64,000 nucleotides of DNA. Origin: Agrocybe praecox. Lineage: Eukaryota > Basidiomycota > Agaricomycetes > Agaricales > Agrocybaceae. Below the pieces are notes generated by a model. That model worked only from the letters and a program-made list of their open reading frames with translations, made no database searches and was not told where the DNA came from. The DNA is taken from contig OZ024843.1 of assembly GCA_964017145.1 (NCBI GenBank), positions 3,242,443-3,306,442 of the forward strand, written 5' to 3'. Both the position numbers and the translations under genes were made by a program. Numbering within the stretch: the first letter of the stretch is position 1; the number at the start of each line of letters is the position of its first letter. Below are positions 10,663-22,192 of this stretch, one piece after another.

Positions 10663-12767
10663 CTACTGCGCCTCGCCCATCATCTCCTCAGGGGGTGCTC
10701 CTCCACCACCTCCTTGCTCCTTATCTCTACGTACAGCTTGCACGACATCATCCACGCGTAGAAGCATACGTGCAGCCTAGAAAAAGGTTAATTATTACAC
10801 ACGCCCAACGATTCGATGCATAAAATAACATACCTCAATGGCAGTTTTGAGAGTTTGGATCTTGACGCTGGCAGATTCATACAGGCCATAAGTCTTCATG
10901 TCGACGATTTTGCCAGTGTCTCCGTTAACACCCCATGAATTCTCTCCATTAGCGTGCTTTGCCTAGAATTCAAAACCCACCATTAGCACCTTCGACTTGA
11001 AACGAGGCAGAAAAAAGAACAAACCCTGAGCTCAGTCAACACCCTAATAACATTTCCACCGCTGTTCTGCACCAACGTCCTAGGAATGACCTCCATGGCA
11101 TCAGCCACAGCCCTGTATGGCCATCCCTCAACACCGACGATCGTGCGTGCCTTCTGTTGCAGTCCAACGCTGATGGCCATCTCCGTAGCACCTCCTCCTG
11201 GAGCGAGCGTGGGGTTGAAGACAACGTTGCGAGCGACGGACATGGCATCAGCCAAGTTACGGTCAATCTCGTTCAGGATATCTTTTGAGGGACCACGAAG
11301 AAGGATCGTGCAGGCCTTGGGGGTCTTGCAATCTGTTAGGAAGGTAAAGTATCTATGAAATTGAAAATTAAATTCCAATCCCCGTACAAAAGTTACAAAG
11401 AAAAATAAATACGCACTCGTCTCCGATCTTCTCGATGTTGAAGAGACCGCACTCCGTTCCAACATCGGTTTCACGGATATCTTCGATTCTGTTGACGATA
11501 GTAGCACCAACGGCGAGAGCGATACGGTTGTTGTCTGACTTGCGGACTCGTCGGATGGCCGATACATTATTTTGCACAAAAACGTGCTGCGCCAAATCTA
11601 CAGAAAAGGTCAAGGTTCACAACATTTCAATGTAGGGGACAAGAAAGCATACCAGATACTCCTTTTTCGGTGATGATGAGATCGGGCTTCAACTCCAGAA
11701 GCTTGTAGCATAGTTCTTTCACTTGCTCCTCTTCGATCTCCTGTGCCCTAGCCCAGTCTCCCTCCTTGGAGAACTCCATGTTTGTTTGTGACTCTCCCTT
11801 CTTATACTCCAAGGGGCAATCCAATAAAATAATACGAGGGTTCTCAATTCTCCTGCGCATATTAGGATGGGTGATATCTTTGTTGAGCATGACACCATTC
11901 AACACGCGACTCTCCTCGATCTCGCCTCCAGGGATCTTCTCCACACGAGCGTAGCGCTTGATGTCGACGACTTTTTGGCCGTTGGTTTCCTGAGACACCG
12001 TTCGGACGGCTTGGAGAGCCAACTTGCACATGAGATCGGACCAACGAACGACGAATTTCGTGCCGATGGATGTTTTGATGAGCGAGAGCATCTGGGCGTC
12101 GTCGTTGACATCGATGGGTATCGAGATGCGCTTAATAATCTCGAGAGCCTCCTTCAGAGCCTTGTTGTATGCCGAAATAATTACCACAGGGTGGATGTCG
12201 CGTTCGAGCTGCGATAGAGATTGGGCAAGTATTTCCCCAGCTGTATAAATGTGTTTCTTTGAGGATAATAGGTTGAAGAAAATAGATAATTAGTTACGCA
12301 CCGAGAATGATAACACTCGTCGTTCCATCACCGCACTCCTCATCTTGAGTTCGACTGAGCTCAATCATGTTCTTTGCAGCTGGATGAGCGACGTCAATCT
12401 CTCGTAGGATGGCATTACCATCGTTCGTTAGTCTGAAACAGAGTGATCAGTGATGAGTGTGGTTCGCAATAACTGGATTTATTCATACAGAATCCCTCCC
12501 ATAGGGTCAAGGATCATTTTGAGCATGGCTTTTGGGCCCAAGCAGGTTCGGATAACATCTGCAACGATCTATCAGAGGATTATGAGTCGATATATTCCAA
12601 TGATCTGGCTATATGCGCACCTTTGCTGCAGTGATATTCGAAACCTGGGCTTTTCGCCCAGACTGCCTTTCAGGCGCAGTATCTAAACGAATTTAAATCA
12701 GAAAAAAGGAAATGACAATGCGATAAAATCGAGACTCACTCATAACAAATACTGGAGTTTGAGACAT
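10663..12767 (-). CDS. CCT3: chaperonin TRiC/CCT subunit gamma
   Basis: Subunit of the cytosolic group II chaperonin that folds actin, tubulin and WD40 proteins. The protein of about 555 residues starts MSQTPVFVM and reaches ATP-site motifs of the family: [27 protein letters not shown] and CGDGTTSV. The apical/intermediate portion includes [14 protein letters not shown] and ITEKGVSDLAQH. The equatorial return has [11 protein letters not shown] and [16 protein letters not shown], then [10 protein letters not shown]. The C-terminus is [15 protein letters not shown]. At least six introns. The gamma identity rests on the overall match of these blocks to CCT3. Divergent from the BIG1-like gene. 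Confidence 0.95.
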
Positions 12768-12923
12768 GGTGAATTAAAGTATGCAAAGAGGGGAAAAGAA
12801 AGAGAGAGATCTGTATTTTTCGAAAGAGTCGCGATTCCAAAACTGGACGACGCGTCTTCATTATGTCAGCGATGTACGACTCTCCAGCCGTCATCCAGTG
12901 ATTGCTGCTCTCTTCAACGTCAA
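12768..12923. promoter_or_regulatory. 156-bp divergent promoter, CCT3/BIG1-like
   Basis: Separates the start codons of the chaperonin gene and a secretory-pathway gene. A purine-rich stretch (gaaaagaaagagagag) lies next to CCT3. No TATA box was seen. Confidence 0.5.
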
Positions 12924-13959
12924 ATGGCTGTCCGTCTCCTCCTCGTCGCTGCCCTCGCCAACGCTGCTTTTGCTTACTCGAACACAAGTCCTGTCATTGC
13001 ATGGGCGTCTACCAGGTATTTGCCCTACTTCTAGGCTTAAAAATGAAATTCTAAACATCATTGAATTAGTTCATATGCACTTGACTCGCTACCCTCACGA
13101 CTAGAGACAGACGTACACTCAGCATCGCTCCTGGAGAGCATCCTCGAATCCGATGATGTCTGCAAGCACGATGCCATTCTTCTAGTCGAACAGCCAGGCG
13201 TACGTGAAACCCCCTGTATATATACATTACCCTAAAGCTCTACTATCCGCAGTTGCATGCCTCGGACCTGCGCAATCTATCGCCCGACGCTCATCTGCAC
13301 AGGAAACTCTCCTCGTCTCCCTCTACACGCCAATACCCCTACATCCCAGCTAAGCATGGGGTTGACCTAACGTCTGTTCTCGAATCCGTTTCTTCAAGAT
13401 GTGGTTCTCGATTCCTCAAATACACTCCGGGGCATACCGACCTCGAGCACGGCGTCAAACATGTAATAACTATGACACTCCCCCACATTTCCCACTCCGG
13501 GAAGGCTAGGCTAGACGCAATGGTTCATCACGGTACGCATACACTCACTTACTGTCTTCACATCTTTTCCTAAAACGAAACCTCCCATTTGCAGAAAACA
13601 CAATAGCCAGCACCCTATCCGCACTCTCAGACGCCTGCCCAGACCACCTTGTCATATACACTGGCTCTCACCAGAGAGGGTCTTCCGAGAAACGTCAAGA
13701 ACCCGATATCCCCACCCGACCAAGCCTCGACTTCTCTGGCTCTTCCTCTTTCGCACCCTCTAATACTACCCTCCCAGAAGGTGGCATCCTCAAGCGTTAC
13801 CAGATCCTCACTCCAGCTTTGATCACCGGTTTACTTGTCACCTTCTTTATTCTCATCCCCGTTGTCCTGGGCGGAATGAACGCTCTTGCAAGCATCCAAA
13901 ACCCGGTCCGCACAGACGTTTCCAAGAGTTTCAACGCTCAGGAAAGGAAGAACCAGTAA
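12924..13959 (+). CDS. BIG1 / V-ATPase S1 (Ac45-VOA1)-like ER membrane protein
   Basis: Four exons (12924-13015, 13070-13199, 13253-13532, 13595-13959) join to 288 residues. The N-terminus MAVRLLLVAALANAAFA is a signal peptide. A poorly conserved lumenal region follows, then one C-terminal membrane segment (LITGLLVTFFILIPVVLGG) and the tail NALASIQNPVRTDVSKSF. This tail matches the Ac45/VOA1 transmembrane domain shared by yeast Big1 and Voa1. In yeast, Big1 is needed for beta-1,6-glucan and cell-wall synthesis, and Voa1 helps assemble the V-ATPase Vo sector. Which role applies here is not decidable from sequence. Confidence 0.8.
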
Positions 13960-14396
13960 ACCATACGTGTCTAGCATTGCATGTGTTTTGCCTTCTTGGT
14001 ACATTAATCCAAATAAACTCTTGAACCGAGCCTCGAGTCTGTTTTTTGGTATGTGTGTGTGTATACATGCCGATCGCGTATACTATAATCGTACAGTGTA
14101 TATGATGCTGGGGCGAGAAACTAATAATGGATATTGGTCTATGTATGATAAATGTGTGAAGGAAAGCGTTGACGAAAGGATATGTCAAAAGGATGATATA
14201 AAACGAGAAAAAAGAACCAGAGGAATTAGAAAACGAAAGACGACGAGATAAAGTGGAAATAAGAAAAGAAAGAGACGAGATATGAGTTCACAATCCGTAT
14301 CTTTCACTATAAACTATCCTACAAATTACATATGTGTACAACATCAATGACAAGAAAAATAAGAGAGGACCATGAACAAAGCAACAAAAAACAAAA
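13960..14396. other. tail-to-tail spacer BIG1-like/MED13
   Basis: 437 bases of AT-rich 3' flanking sequence with GTGTGTGTGTA and purine runs. No gene was recognised. Confidence 0.55.
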
Positions 14397-17300
14397 CTAT
14401 GAATCCACCCCAGGTTCTAACCGATCCCAATCCTTATCCAACGCTGCCCGCATCCTCTCAACAGCCGCAAGATGGAAGGGCAGCACTCCTTTCCCCCCAG
14501 CAGTAGCATCCAAGCCCAAGCGTGTCTTAGCTAACACACTCAGCGCATAATAGTTCTTCGTCACATCTTCCAGCAGTCGTTTATCATCCGGTACTCTCGC
14601 AGATGTTGCTGGTTGTGTAGAGTGGGTATACGATGTGGAATGCGCCGTGCGCAGGAGGTGGATATGCGTCATCGACACAGGGGTCGATGTGGAGGGGTGT
14701 GGTACGTGGATGAGGATAGAGCTGGCCTCGGGCAGAACTGGAGGTGGTATGGTGGTATCAAAGTTAGAAGAATGTGATGATGACGATGATGGATCGGCAA
14801 CGAATGATTGGGATAATCCCAGGTCGTTCTGTGTAGGAGGCACGGACATGGGCAAGCGGACTGTAGGGAAGATTGCGTAGGTGGAGGATGAGATATCCTT
14901 AAAGATAGCAGGCTGTTTTGAGATCGGAGAGGATGATGTGTTTGACGGACGACTTGACGTTGTCCGAGAAAAGGGCGGCGCAACACCGTCTTTATTGGAA
15001 GGTATAAAATGCCAAGGAGTATCCGGAACGACACAAACCACCGAATGGTGTAATGGAGGTTGTTCCCTCGAAGGCACAACATTACTGCTTAATAAATTCG
15101 ACCAAGCTAAGCAGGAAAAGGTTCAGTATTAAGATGAGTATGAGAAAAGAAAAACCGCACCAGACATCTCCTTTTCACTCATCACTCCCAACCGAGCAAA
15201 GACAACTCTCCATTCAACATTGGCCTGCTTCCCGAAATCCATTCCAAAGTCCCAGACCTTCTTGATTGCATGCTCCTCATCCTCCAACATCTCGGACGAG
15301 CCTCTACTTCCCTGGCCAACAACACCCGTTCCAGCACCCGTACCCGCCTCTCCAACATTCTCTCCAGCACCATGCGCAGCAGCCTCCATCTCCACATCCC
15401 CATTGGAACTGCCAGGCGACGACCTCTGGGTCAACCACAACCTTAAATCATATGCGTCCCCTCTCTGGTCCACACAGCACGCCAATATCCATCGTCCACA
15501 CGCCGTCAAATGGTACCCGACATGCAATATGCTATGGCGGTCCATTACATCCAAGGGTGCATGCTTCGAGCGCACATACGACACCCTATTGCTTTCCAAC
15601 GGCCTCGCAAGCGTGAACGACGGCGCCATAAAGTTTTTCCTTAGAGTCTGGGGAGCATAACTTGAATCATAATCCTCAAACCCGCTTGGAAATTCATGCT
15701 TCTCGTCCAACCGATTTTGGACGCCCTTTGACCGTAGCCGATCCACTGGAATTCGTATACGGTTATACACCGACGCAGCGAGCTGGTCAAGCGCCGAATT
15801 AAGCGCCGGTGCCTTTTCCTGAGCAACCAGAATGTGCGGTTCTGGTATGAACTGAAAGAATAAATGACCTTTGACATATCCACCCTCGAGAACCTTTCTC
15901 AACACTAAGAGGATTTGCCGAAGGGAAGGAGAAGAGAGAGACATGATAGTGACAGGTAAAACGAGGAAGATGACATTAGTTAGATGAGGAGAATCAGCAA
16001 GACTATGGATAAAAGCAACTATAGAAAGTAAATTAGATTAATATATGCTTTTCACAAATCAACAAAAACAGTGCTTACTTAGACTTTTACGGAAAGTCGC
16101 GTCCAGTCTTAGGGGAACAAGGCCGTCTTTTGAGACAGTGGATTGACCAGGGGTCATAGTACCATAACGTTTAGCCTTGAATAAAACCCACATGAGCACT
16201 CAAACAGATATATAATAGAAGAATCCAACACATACCTGATAAACATCCCTCACAGATCTAAACCACCCCTCCATCCTACTACCCATCGCGCCATTCTCAT
16301 CGTAAAGCACAAACGCGCCTAAATCCTTCTTGCCACTCTTTGGGTCCAAACCCAGCTTCTCCCAAAACCTCAGCGAAGACACATCCACATCCACAAGCGC
16401 AACACCCTTCCCCACTGAAATCATCGGGTCTTCCAATGGCTGATGTTGTCTTCCCTCCTCGAGCCCAAACAGCTCCTCCATGCTCAGCGGTGCCTTCATC
16501 TCCAACCCCGCAAATGACGTCACCCCAGCAAGCAGCTCGGCCACGGCTCGCACATCCGCGCCCCACACCTCCGTAGTCGTCCCCGTCGTGGTTATCGCGC
16601 CAGTAGCCGACGAGGGAAAGTTTACAGCCCACCAAGTCTCCGCCCACACGGGGTTCTCGACGACCTCTGCAGCCAGGGCACGCGCAGCAGCCTCAAGAGA
16701 CTTTGAGCGCTCGTTTGCAGCACCCACCATAGCTGCAGGCGAGACAGGCGTCGGCACTGATGCAGTAGCAGGATTTGTGGGGTTGATAGGGGCAATTGAT
16801 GCTCCTGGCGGTCGAAGAGGAACACTAAGAGGCAAGAGATGAGCATGTTGGAATTCAGTCTGTAGTAAGGTCGGTCCTAGAGGCAAATACGAAGGTGGAG
16901 GCGTTGCAGGCCTTGACAACATCGGACTATCAGTGCCCTCTTCCTCTTCCTCATCCTCCTCTGAGTCCATATCTTCAGCATCTATTACTTCCTCCTCCTC
17001 TTCCTCAGCCTGCCGCATCCTCAAACTCTCGCTCAGACTCATCCAACTTGGCGGAGACGAGCTCTCCCTAATCATATGCTTATACGGAGTCTTCCTCTTC
17101 ACCCCAATGAGCTTCTTCACCACTCCAATCCTCGGATCAGTGACTGCATCGTACCTCGACCGCCACCCCGGTGTCCCAGTAGGCGACGCCGATGACGACG
17201 AGGAAACCAGAGACAGGCGTGCCATCATATCCTCTTCAGCCGGGGGGCTTGGAAGGGAGAACGCGAACTTACCAACTGCATATTTGCCGTCGGCTTGCCG

Positions 17301-18752
17301 ATGGTAAGACGCAAATGGTATGGGCTCGAACGGGCCGCGCGGGGTATCAGGCTCGAGATGGACGTTGGGCGTGAGAGGTACTGACCCACCAGGGGTCTCT
17401 GGAGTTGGGGATGACGAAGCGACCAAGTCTGGGGGAACGGAATCAATGGATCGAGGTGTAAAACCATCTGGCAAAATAAACGTGCTCGGAGTAGTGTTCC
17501 ATACAGGAGGAGGCGGTGAGGGTAATCGTGTTGTAGGTATTAGCGCTGGGAGAGCTGGTATTGGTGTTGGCTTTGGTTGATCAAAGAAACTAAAGTCGTC
17601 TTCTGTGAAATCTGCGAAACTGTCAATGAAGCTCCGTTCGTGGTCGTTTTCCCCACCGCCCATCCCACCTCCGGCGTTGCCGTTAAATTCAAAGTTCATT
17701 TCCATGTCAAGATAGTCTGCATTAGATTGAGACCATGCCGAATCCGTGTCCATAGAATACGGATCGTAAGAATTCATCGGCGGTGCAGACTGAAGTGGTG
17801 CAGGTGGTGGTAAAAGAGGGGGTGAAGGATAGAATGTTTGCTGCTGTGCTACTGCAGGTGCTACTGGCGCTACTGGCTGTGGCTCGGGAACTGGCTCTGG
17901 AGGTGGTGGAAGAGGTGGTGGGATCGATGGCTCCGCTGCGGGTGTACGGGTCATTTTGGGAGACGAGGCGGATTCTCTCTCTCGTTTGAGACGTTCCCGC
18001 TCCTTCTCCCTTTCCCTTGCAACAGAATCAACATATGCGCCGACCTCTGCAGCCACCTGCCGAAGATCCTTTGATTTGGACACAGTAAGAGCGCGGAAAG
18101 TATAGAGCGAATAGGGCGATGAGAAAGACCGCCGTGGAAATGGTACAATTTGTGGAGAGGGCTGTAGTGGCGTCGGTAGTTCTGGGATGTATTCCAATGG
18201 TGGGCGGGGTACAGAGAGACATAGATCTGCAGGGTAAATGACGCAGAGACCCTTATCCTCTCCCTGTCTATTCTCGACCTTTATCCAGGCAATAATAAAC
18301 GAGGGTGCCCATGGGCCTGCACCTAATCCCTGTAATGCTGCTTGAAACTGCTTGACTAGAGCAGCTGTAGGACCTGTATATTCTGCGAGAAAATAAGCAG
18401 GAGTTGCATAGGGGAGCAAAGTGATGGGAGCTCCTTGTGGCAGGGGCAAATTCAGGGGAAGAAATGGGGTCGGAATAAGAATTGGATGGATAACATTCTG
18501 AAGGATTTGAAGATGACAGAAAATAAAAGGGCGATTATTGAAAGTATTTATGAGAAAACCGTGCTTGAAGCGTCGAACATTGAGAGAATCAATGAGTCGG
18601 ATGATGTCTCCTGGTTTTGAAAAGAGCAGGATTTTGTTGTTGCGGACGACATGAAGCTGGGACTGAGCCTGTCGTCTGTGCTGTTCTGTGTTGTCGAGCT
18701 CCTGATAACTCGACGACTCGAGCGGCTGCTTGATCGTCGACGCCAGCAACAT
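14397..18752 (-). CDS. MED13: Mediator complex kinase-module subunit Med13 (Srb9/Ssn2)
   Basis: Links the CDK8 kinase module to core Mediator and regulates RNA polymerase II in the nucleus. Four exons (16236-18752, 16079-16175, 15161-16018, 14397-15106) join to 1,393 residues. The N-terminal Med13_N region is followed by a long disordered middle rich in Pro/Ser, with charged EREKERERLKRERE and acidic EEEEEEVIDAEDMDSEEDEEEEEG. The conserved C-terminal domain has RYGTMTPG, GLVPLRLDATFRKSL, FIHSLADSPHLTNVIFLV and HVGYHLTACGRWILACCVDQRGD. The start at 18752 (MLLASTIKQPLESS) is chosen because the longer frame to 18890 would run into the first exon of the divergent gene. A further upstream exon cannot be excluded. 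Confidence 0.92.
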
Positions 18753-18833
18753 AGAGAGTCCGGGTAATGCCGAAGGGGACCAAAACGAACAGGTGGACTC
18801 CGTAACTTTTGTTTCTTCTACATATTCAGTCCA
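18753..18833. promoter_or_regulatory. 81-bp divergent promoter, MED13/DUF2433
   Basis: If the MED13 start at 18752 is right, both core promoters lie in 81 bases. If MED13 starts at 18890 the two coding regions overlap head to head, which is less likely. Confidence 0.45.
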
Positions 18834-21080
18834 ATGACTTCGACCGCGCCCCGCCAGGTCAACACCCAGACACACGTTCTCGACACCCACAACGGTCGCA
18901 TTCTTTGTATTGCTGACATACGTGGTCGTCTATCAGCTCTCAATGATTTAGCACGCGAAGTAAATGCAAAGGCCATTCTTCACACTGGCGACTTTGGTTT
19001 CTTTGGTATGTTTCTTTCTCTTTCTTCTTTTTTCTTTTGCTCATATATTCTCCAGACGACAAAAGTCTCGACCGCATCAATGACAGGACTCTTCGCCATC
19101 TCACAATGTACTCTCCTTTGATTCCGTCTGCTCAGCGGCAGCATCTTCTCAACAATGACAACCCACCATCAGTCATAAGGACCACGGTCAATATCGAGCT
19201 TCTCTCAGAATTCCCTCTTCTTTTATCAGGTCAAATCAAGTTGCAAGTACCCGTATACACCGTATGGGGTGCTTGTGAAGACGTTCTAATTCTTGAGAAA
19301 TTCCGTGCAAACATCTACAACATCAACAACCTCCACGTTCTCGACGAAGCCACAACACGCTGCATTGATGTCGCAGGCATTAAACTTCGTCTCCTTGGTC
19401 TCGGCGGTGCTCTAGTACCCCACAAGCTGTTTGACAACGGTGACGGAGGTGCTACCATTGCAGGCGGTCAGGGTACCATGTGGACGACCGCTCTCCAAAT
19501 CGGTGAGCTCGTTGACACCGCGCAACGCGTCTATGACCCCACAGAAACACGTCTTCTTCTCACCCACGCTTCTCCTGGTCGCGAGGGCATGATCGCTCAG
19601 CTCGCTCTCGTTCTCAAAGCTGATCTCACTGTGTCTGCTGGCCTCCACTTCCGCTATCCTACATCATACAACGAGTTCAGCGTTCAAGGCGACTTCGAGG
19701 GCTTCCGCCACAAACTTCAAATAGGTAAAGAAGCGTTTGACAAGGTTTGGGAGAGCGTAAAGTCGCAAGTGGATGCTGTCATCGATGATCATCAACGCGT
19801 CTTACTCGACAAAGCTCTCAGCGTAGTCGAGCGTCTGCCGCCCCCACAACCCTCATCAGGACCTGGTGCTCAAGCTGCAGGTGAAGAGCCTGCTTGGAAG
19901 AACTGCTGGAACTGGAATTTGTGTGATGCAGCATACGGTTCTCTCGTATTGGACATCAAAGAAGGAAGAATCAGTGCCGAACTTAAAAGTCAAGGTACGT
20001 CTTATTTTACAAATCATCTTACAACTGATTAACAGATCTCTTCCAGGATTCAACTTTGCTTACCGACGCACCGCGACTGTCGCGCATACTCCCAGCACGA
20101 ACGCAGCTGCTCTTCCTTCCCCTGTCCCCGCCGTTTCGAACACACAACCATCCACGAAAGGCCCCACTCCTGCTCCTGCGTCCACAAATGCCGAATCAGG
20201 AAAGGCGACCCCTCCACCCAAACTCAACGGCAACGATAAAGATAAGGAAAAGGCAACACCTCCGAAGCAGCAAACGCCCCAGCAACAACAACGCAAGGAT
20301 AATAAGGGCAACAAGAAGGGGGGAGTGAACACACCTCCTGCCTCTTCGTCTACTCCTGCGCCTGAGGGTTCCGCGTCTGCAGCGGCATCTACGTCGACTC
20401 CTGAGCCTCCCTCGGCTGTAGGTGAAGAAGTCAAATCGCCTGTCTTAGATGCCAACTCAGGGTCGCGCACACCCAAGACTGGCAAGCCTCCTCGTCACCC
20501 ATGGACCATCTTCATGCGCATGACGTCGAGCTTGCAGGTCACTGAAGCTGAGATCAGAGAGTTCTTCGGAGATGCTAAGGATGGGGTACGTTTTTGTCCT
20601 CGCATTGCTCTAGATAATTAACTAACTAATCAACCACCCCAGATCACGCGCGTCAATATGCCCCACCCCTTCCCAGGTAAAGCGAGACTGGCGTATGTTG
20701 AGTTTGGCGACGAAGAGGCCATGAAGGCCGGGCTCGAAAAACACCAAGGAGTGCGTCTCTTTCTAGTTTTCATCCATCCATTTACTAACGGAAGATATTT
20801 TCTACAGACATTGAAAGATACCACTCCAGACGTAAAACAAGCCACGGATCGCGAATCGCGCGGAGGACCTAACCAAAACAACACCGACTCGCCCTCGCCC
20901 TTCAACAATAACCGCGGCGGCTTTGGCGGTCGCGGTCGTGGACGTGGAGGAGGCGGGTTCGCCGCTCGAGGGCTCTCTGCTGCCGGCCTAACAAGAGGAG
21001 GCGGACCCCACAGGAATAACAACCCCAACGCTGGGGGTGGCGGAGATGGCGGTAAATCTGGAGGAGGAGATGGCTCTTGA
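18834..21080 (+). CDS. DUF2433 metallophosphoesterase-like protein with C-terminal RRM-like and RGG regions
   Basis: Five exons (18834-19005, 19056-19994, 20047-20585, 20643-20750, 20808-21080) join to 676 residues. Residues about 15-340 form a calcineurin-like fold typical of fungal DUF2433: ILCIADIRGRLSALNDLA, ILHTGDFGFF, YTVWGACEDVL, LLLTHASPGREG and GLHFRYP. The usual GNHD/E motif is GACED here, so one metal ligand may differ and catalytic activity is uncertain. A low-complexity Thr/Pro/Ala/Lys linker follows. After that comes an RRM-like block (HPWTIFMRMTS, VNMPHPFPGKARLAYVEFGDEEAMKAG) and a Gly/Arg tail (GGFGGRGRGRGGGGFAARG). RNA binding is inferred. Shares its promoter with MED13. Confidence 0.85.
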
Positions 21081-22192
21081 GCAGTGTAGTCCGACCCTTG
21101 TTTTCCCCCTGTCGTCCTGCTTTCTCTTTCTGAGATCGCTTGCTGCCCTCCTTACTACCTATAACCTGCTACCTACCCCTCGCTCTCTCTCTCTTCCCAC
21201 TGTCCATCATGCCCTGGTTTTTGTTAGCATTGCTGTATCTGCATTTGCTTAAAGAAACACTCCTCACAAAAAGTCCGTCATGCTTTATACGATACCCCCG
21301 ATAATCCATTCTTGTTCTTCTTTCTTACCATTTCCCTTGTTGTTTTTGTGCCTGCACGGTCTTTCTCCTCCTAACTACGCCTACGGCCATGGCACATCAT
21401 GATTCCTTACTCATCCACCCTCTGCAACTCCGATTGCCACCTCTATGCATCAGTTTACTAGTTAGCCTTAGGTTTCAGTTATTTTCTTTCCTTCTTCTGC
21501 CATCCATTCTCTTCACTTGCTTGCTTGTCTTGTCTTGTACATACCACGGCATCGGTATCTTATACATAATGACCCCCTCACGTCCAAATATGCATGCACC
21601 TTTTTTTTCCCTCCTCTTCCTTTTTTGTAGGCTGTCTCCCTTGGATTCACCGAACGATTGGAATTTGACCCCTTCTTGCCTCGCTTTTCTTATTCCTTTC
21701 ATAAGTCTTTCTCTCTTTATCCTCGCATGGGAATCAGGATAGATAGATCCTTACGATATACCTGGTCTCTATCATTGATATCGTAGTCCTAGTCCTAGTA
21801 CATTCATCATCATTATAACTGGCTAATTTGGCACGCTTACTATTAGTATCTTTTGCACCTCTCTCGTTGGCTGTACATACCTGAGTCGTATCAGGACAGA
21901 GTCTTAGTTCAAGTTTATAACTGAGTACATTGTACATCCTTCAAAATGTCAACATTTGTTTTGGGGTTGATGTAAGCAGATGCAGTTTTTTTGTGTAGTT
22001 TGGCCCTTTAAAAAGGTGTCATGTCACACCCCAATGCCGAAGCAGAGTGAGGCCGTAATCTGTTATATACTATCCTACAACTAGGAAAACATGCACAGAT
22101 GACATATGAGGGATACCGAAAGCGTAAATCGAAACAGGTGAGTAGATAAACACAGCATACAGAATACGGATGAATATGATCCGATCTACGCT
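21081..22192. other. long tail-to-tail spacer DUF2433/DBR1
   Basis: 1.1 kb, strongly pyrimidine-rich on the plus strand to about 21750 (many CTTTCT, CTCTCT runs), then AT-rich. Probably long 3' UTRs. The open frames (for example 21389-21742) are composition artefacts without motifs. Confidence 0.5.

Noticed and set aside
18753..18890. Longer MED13 start at 18890
   Set aside because: It would overlap the coding start of the divergent DUF2433 gene at 18834; 18752 is preferred, though an extra exon cannot be ruled out.
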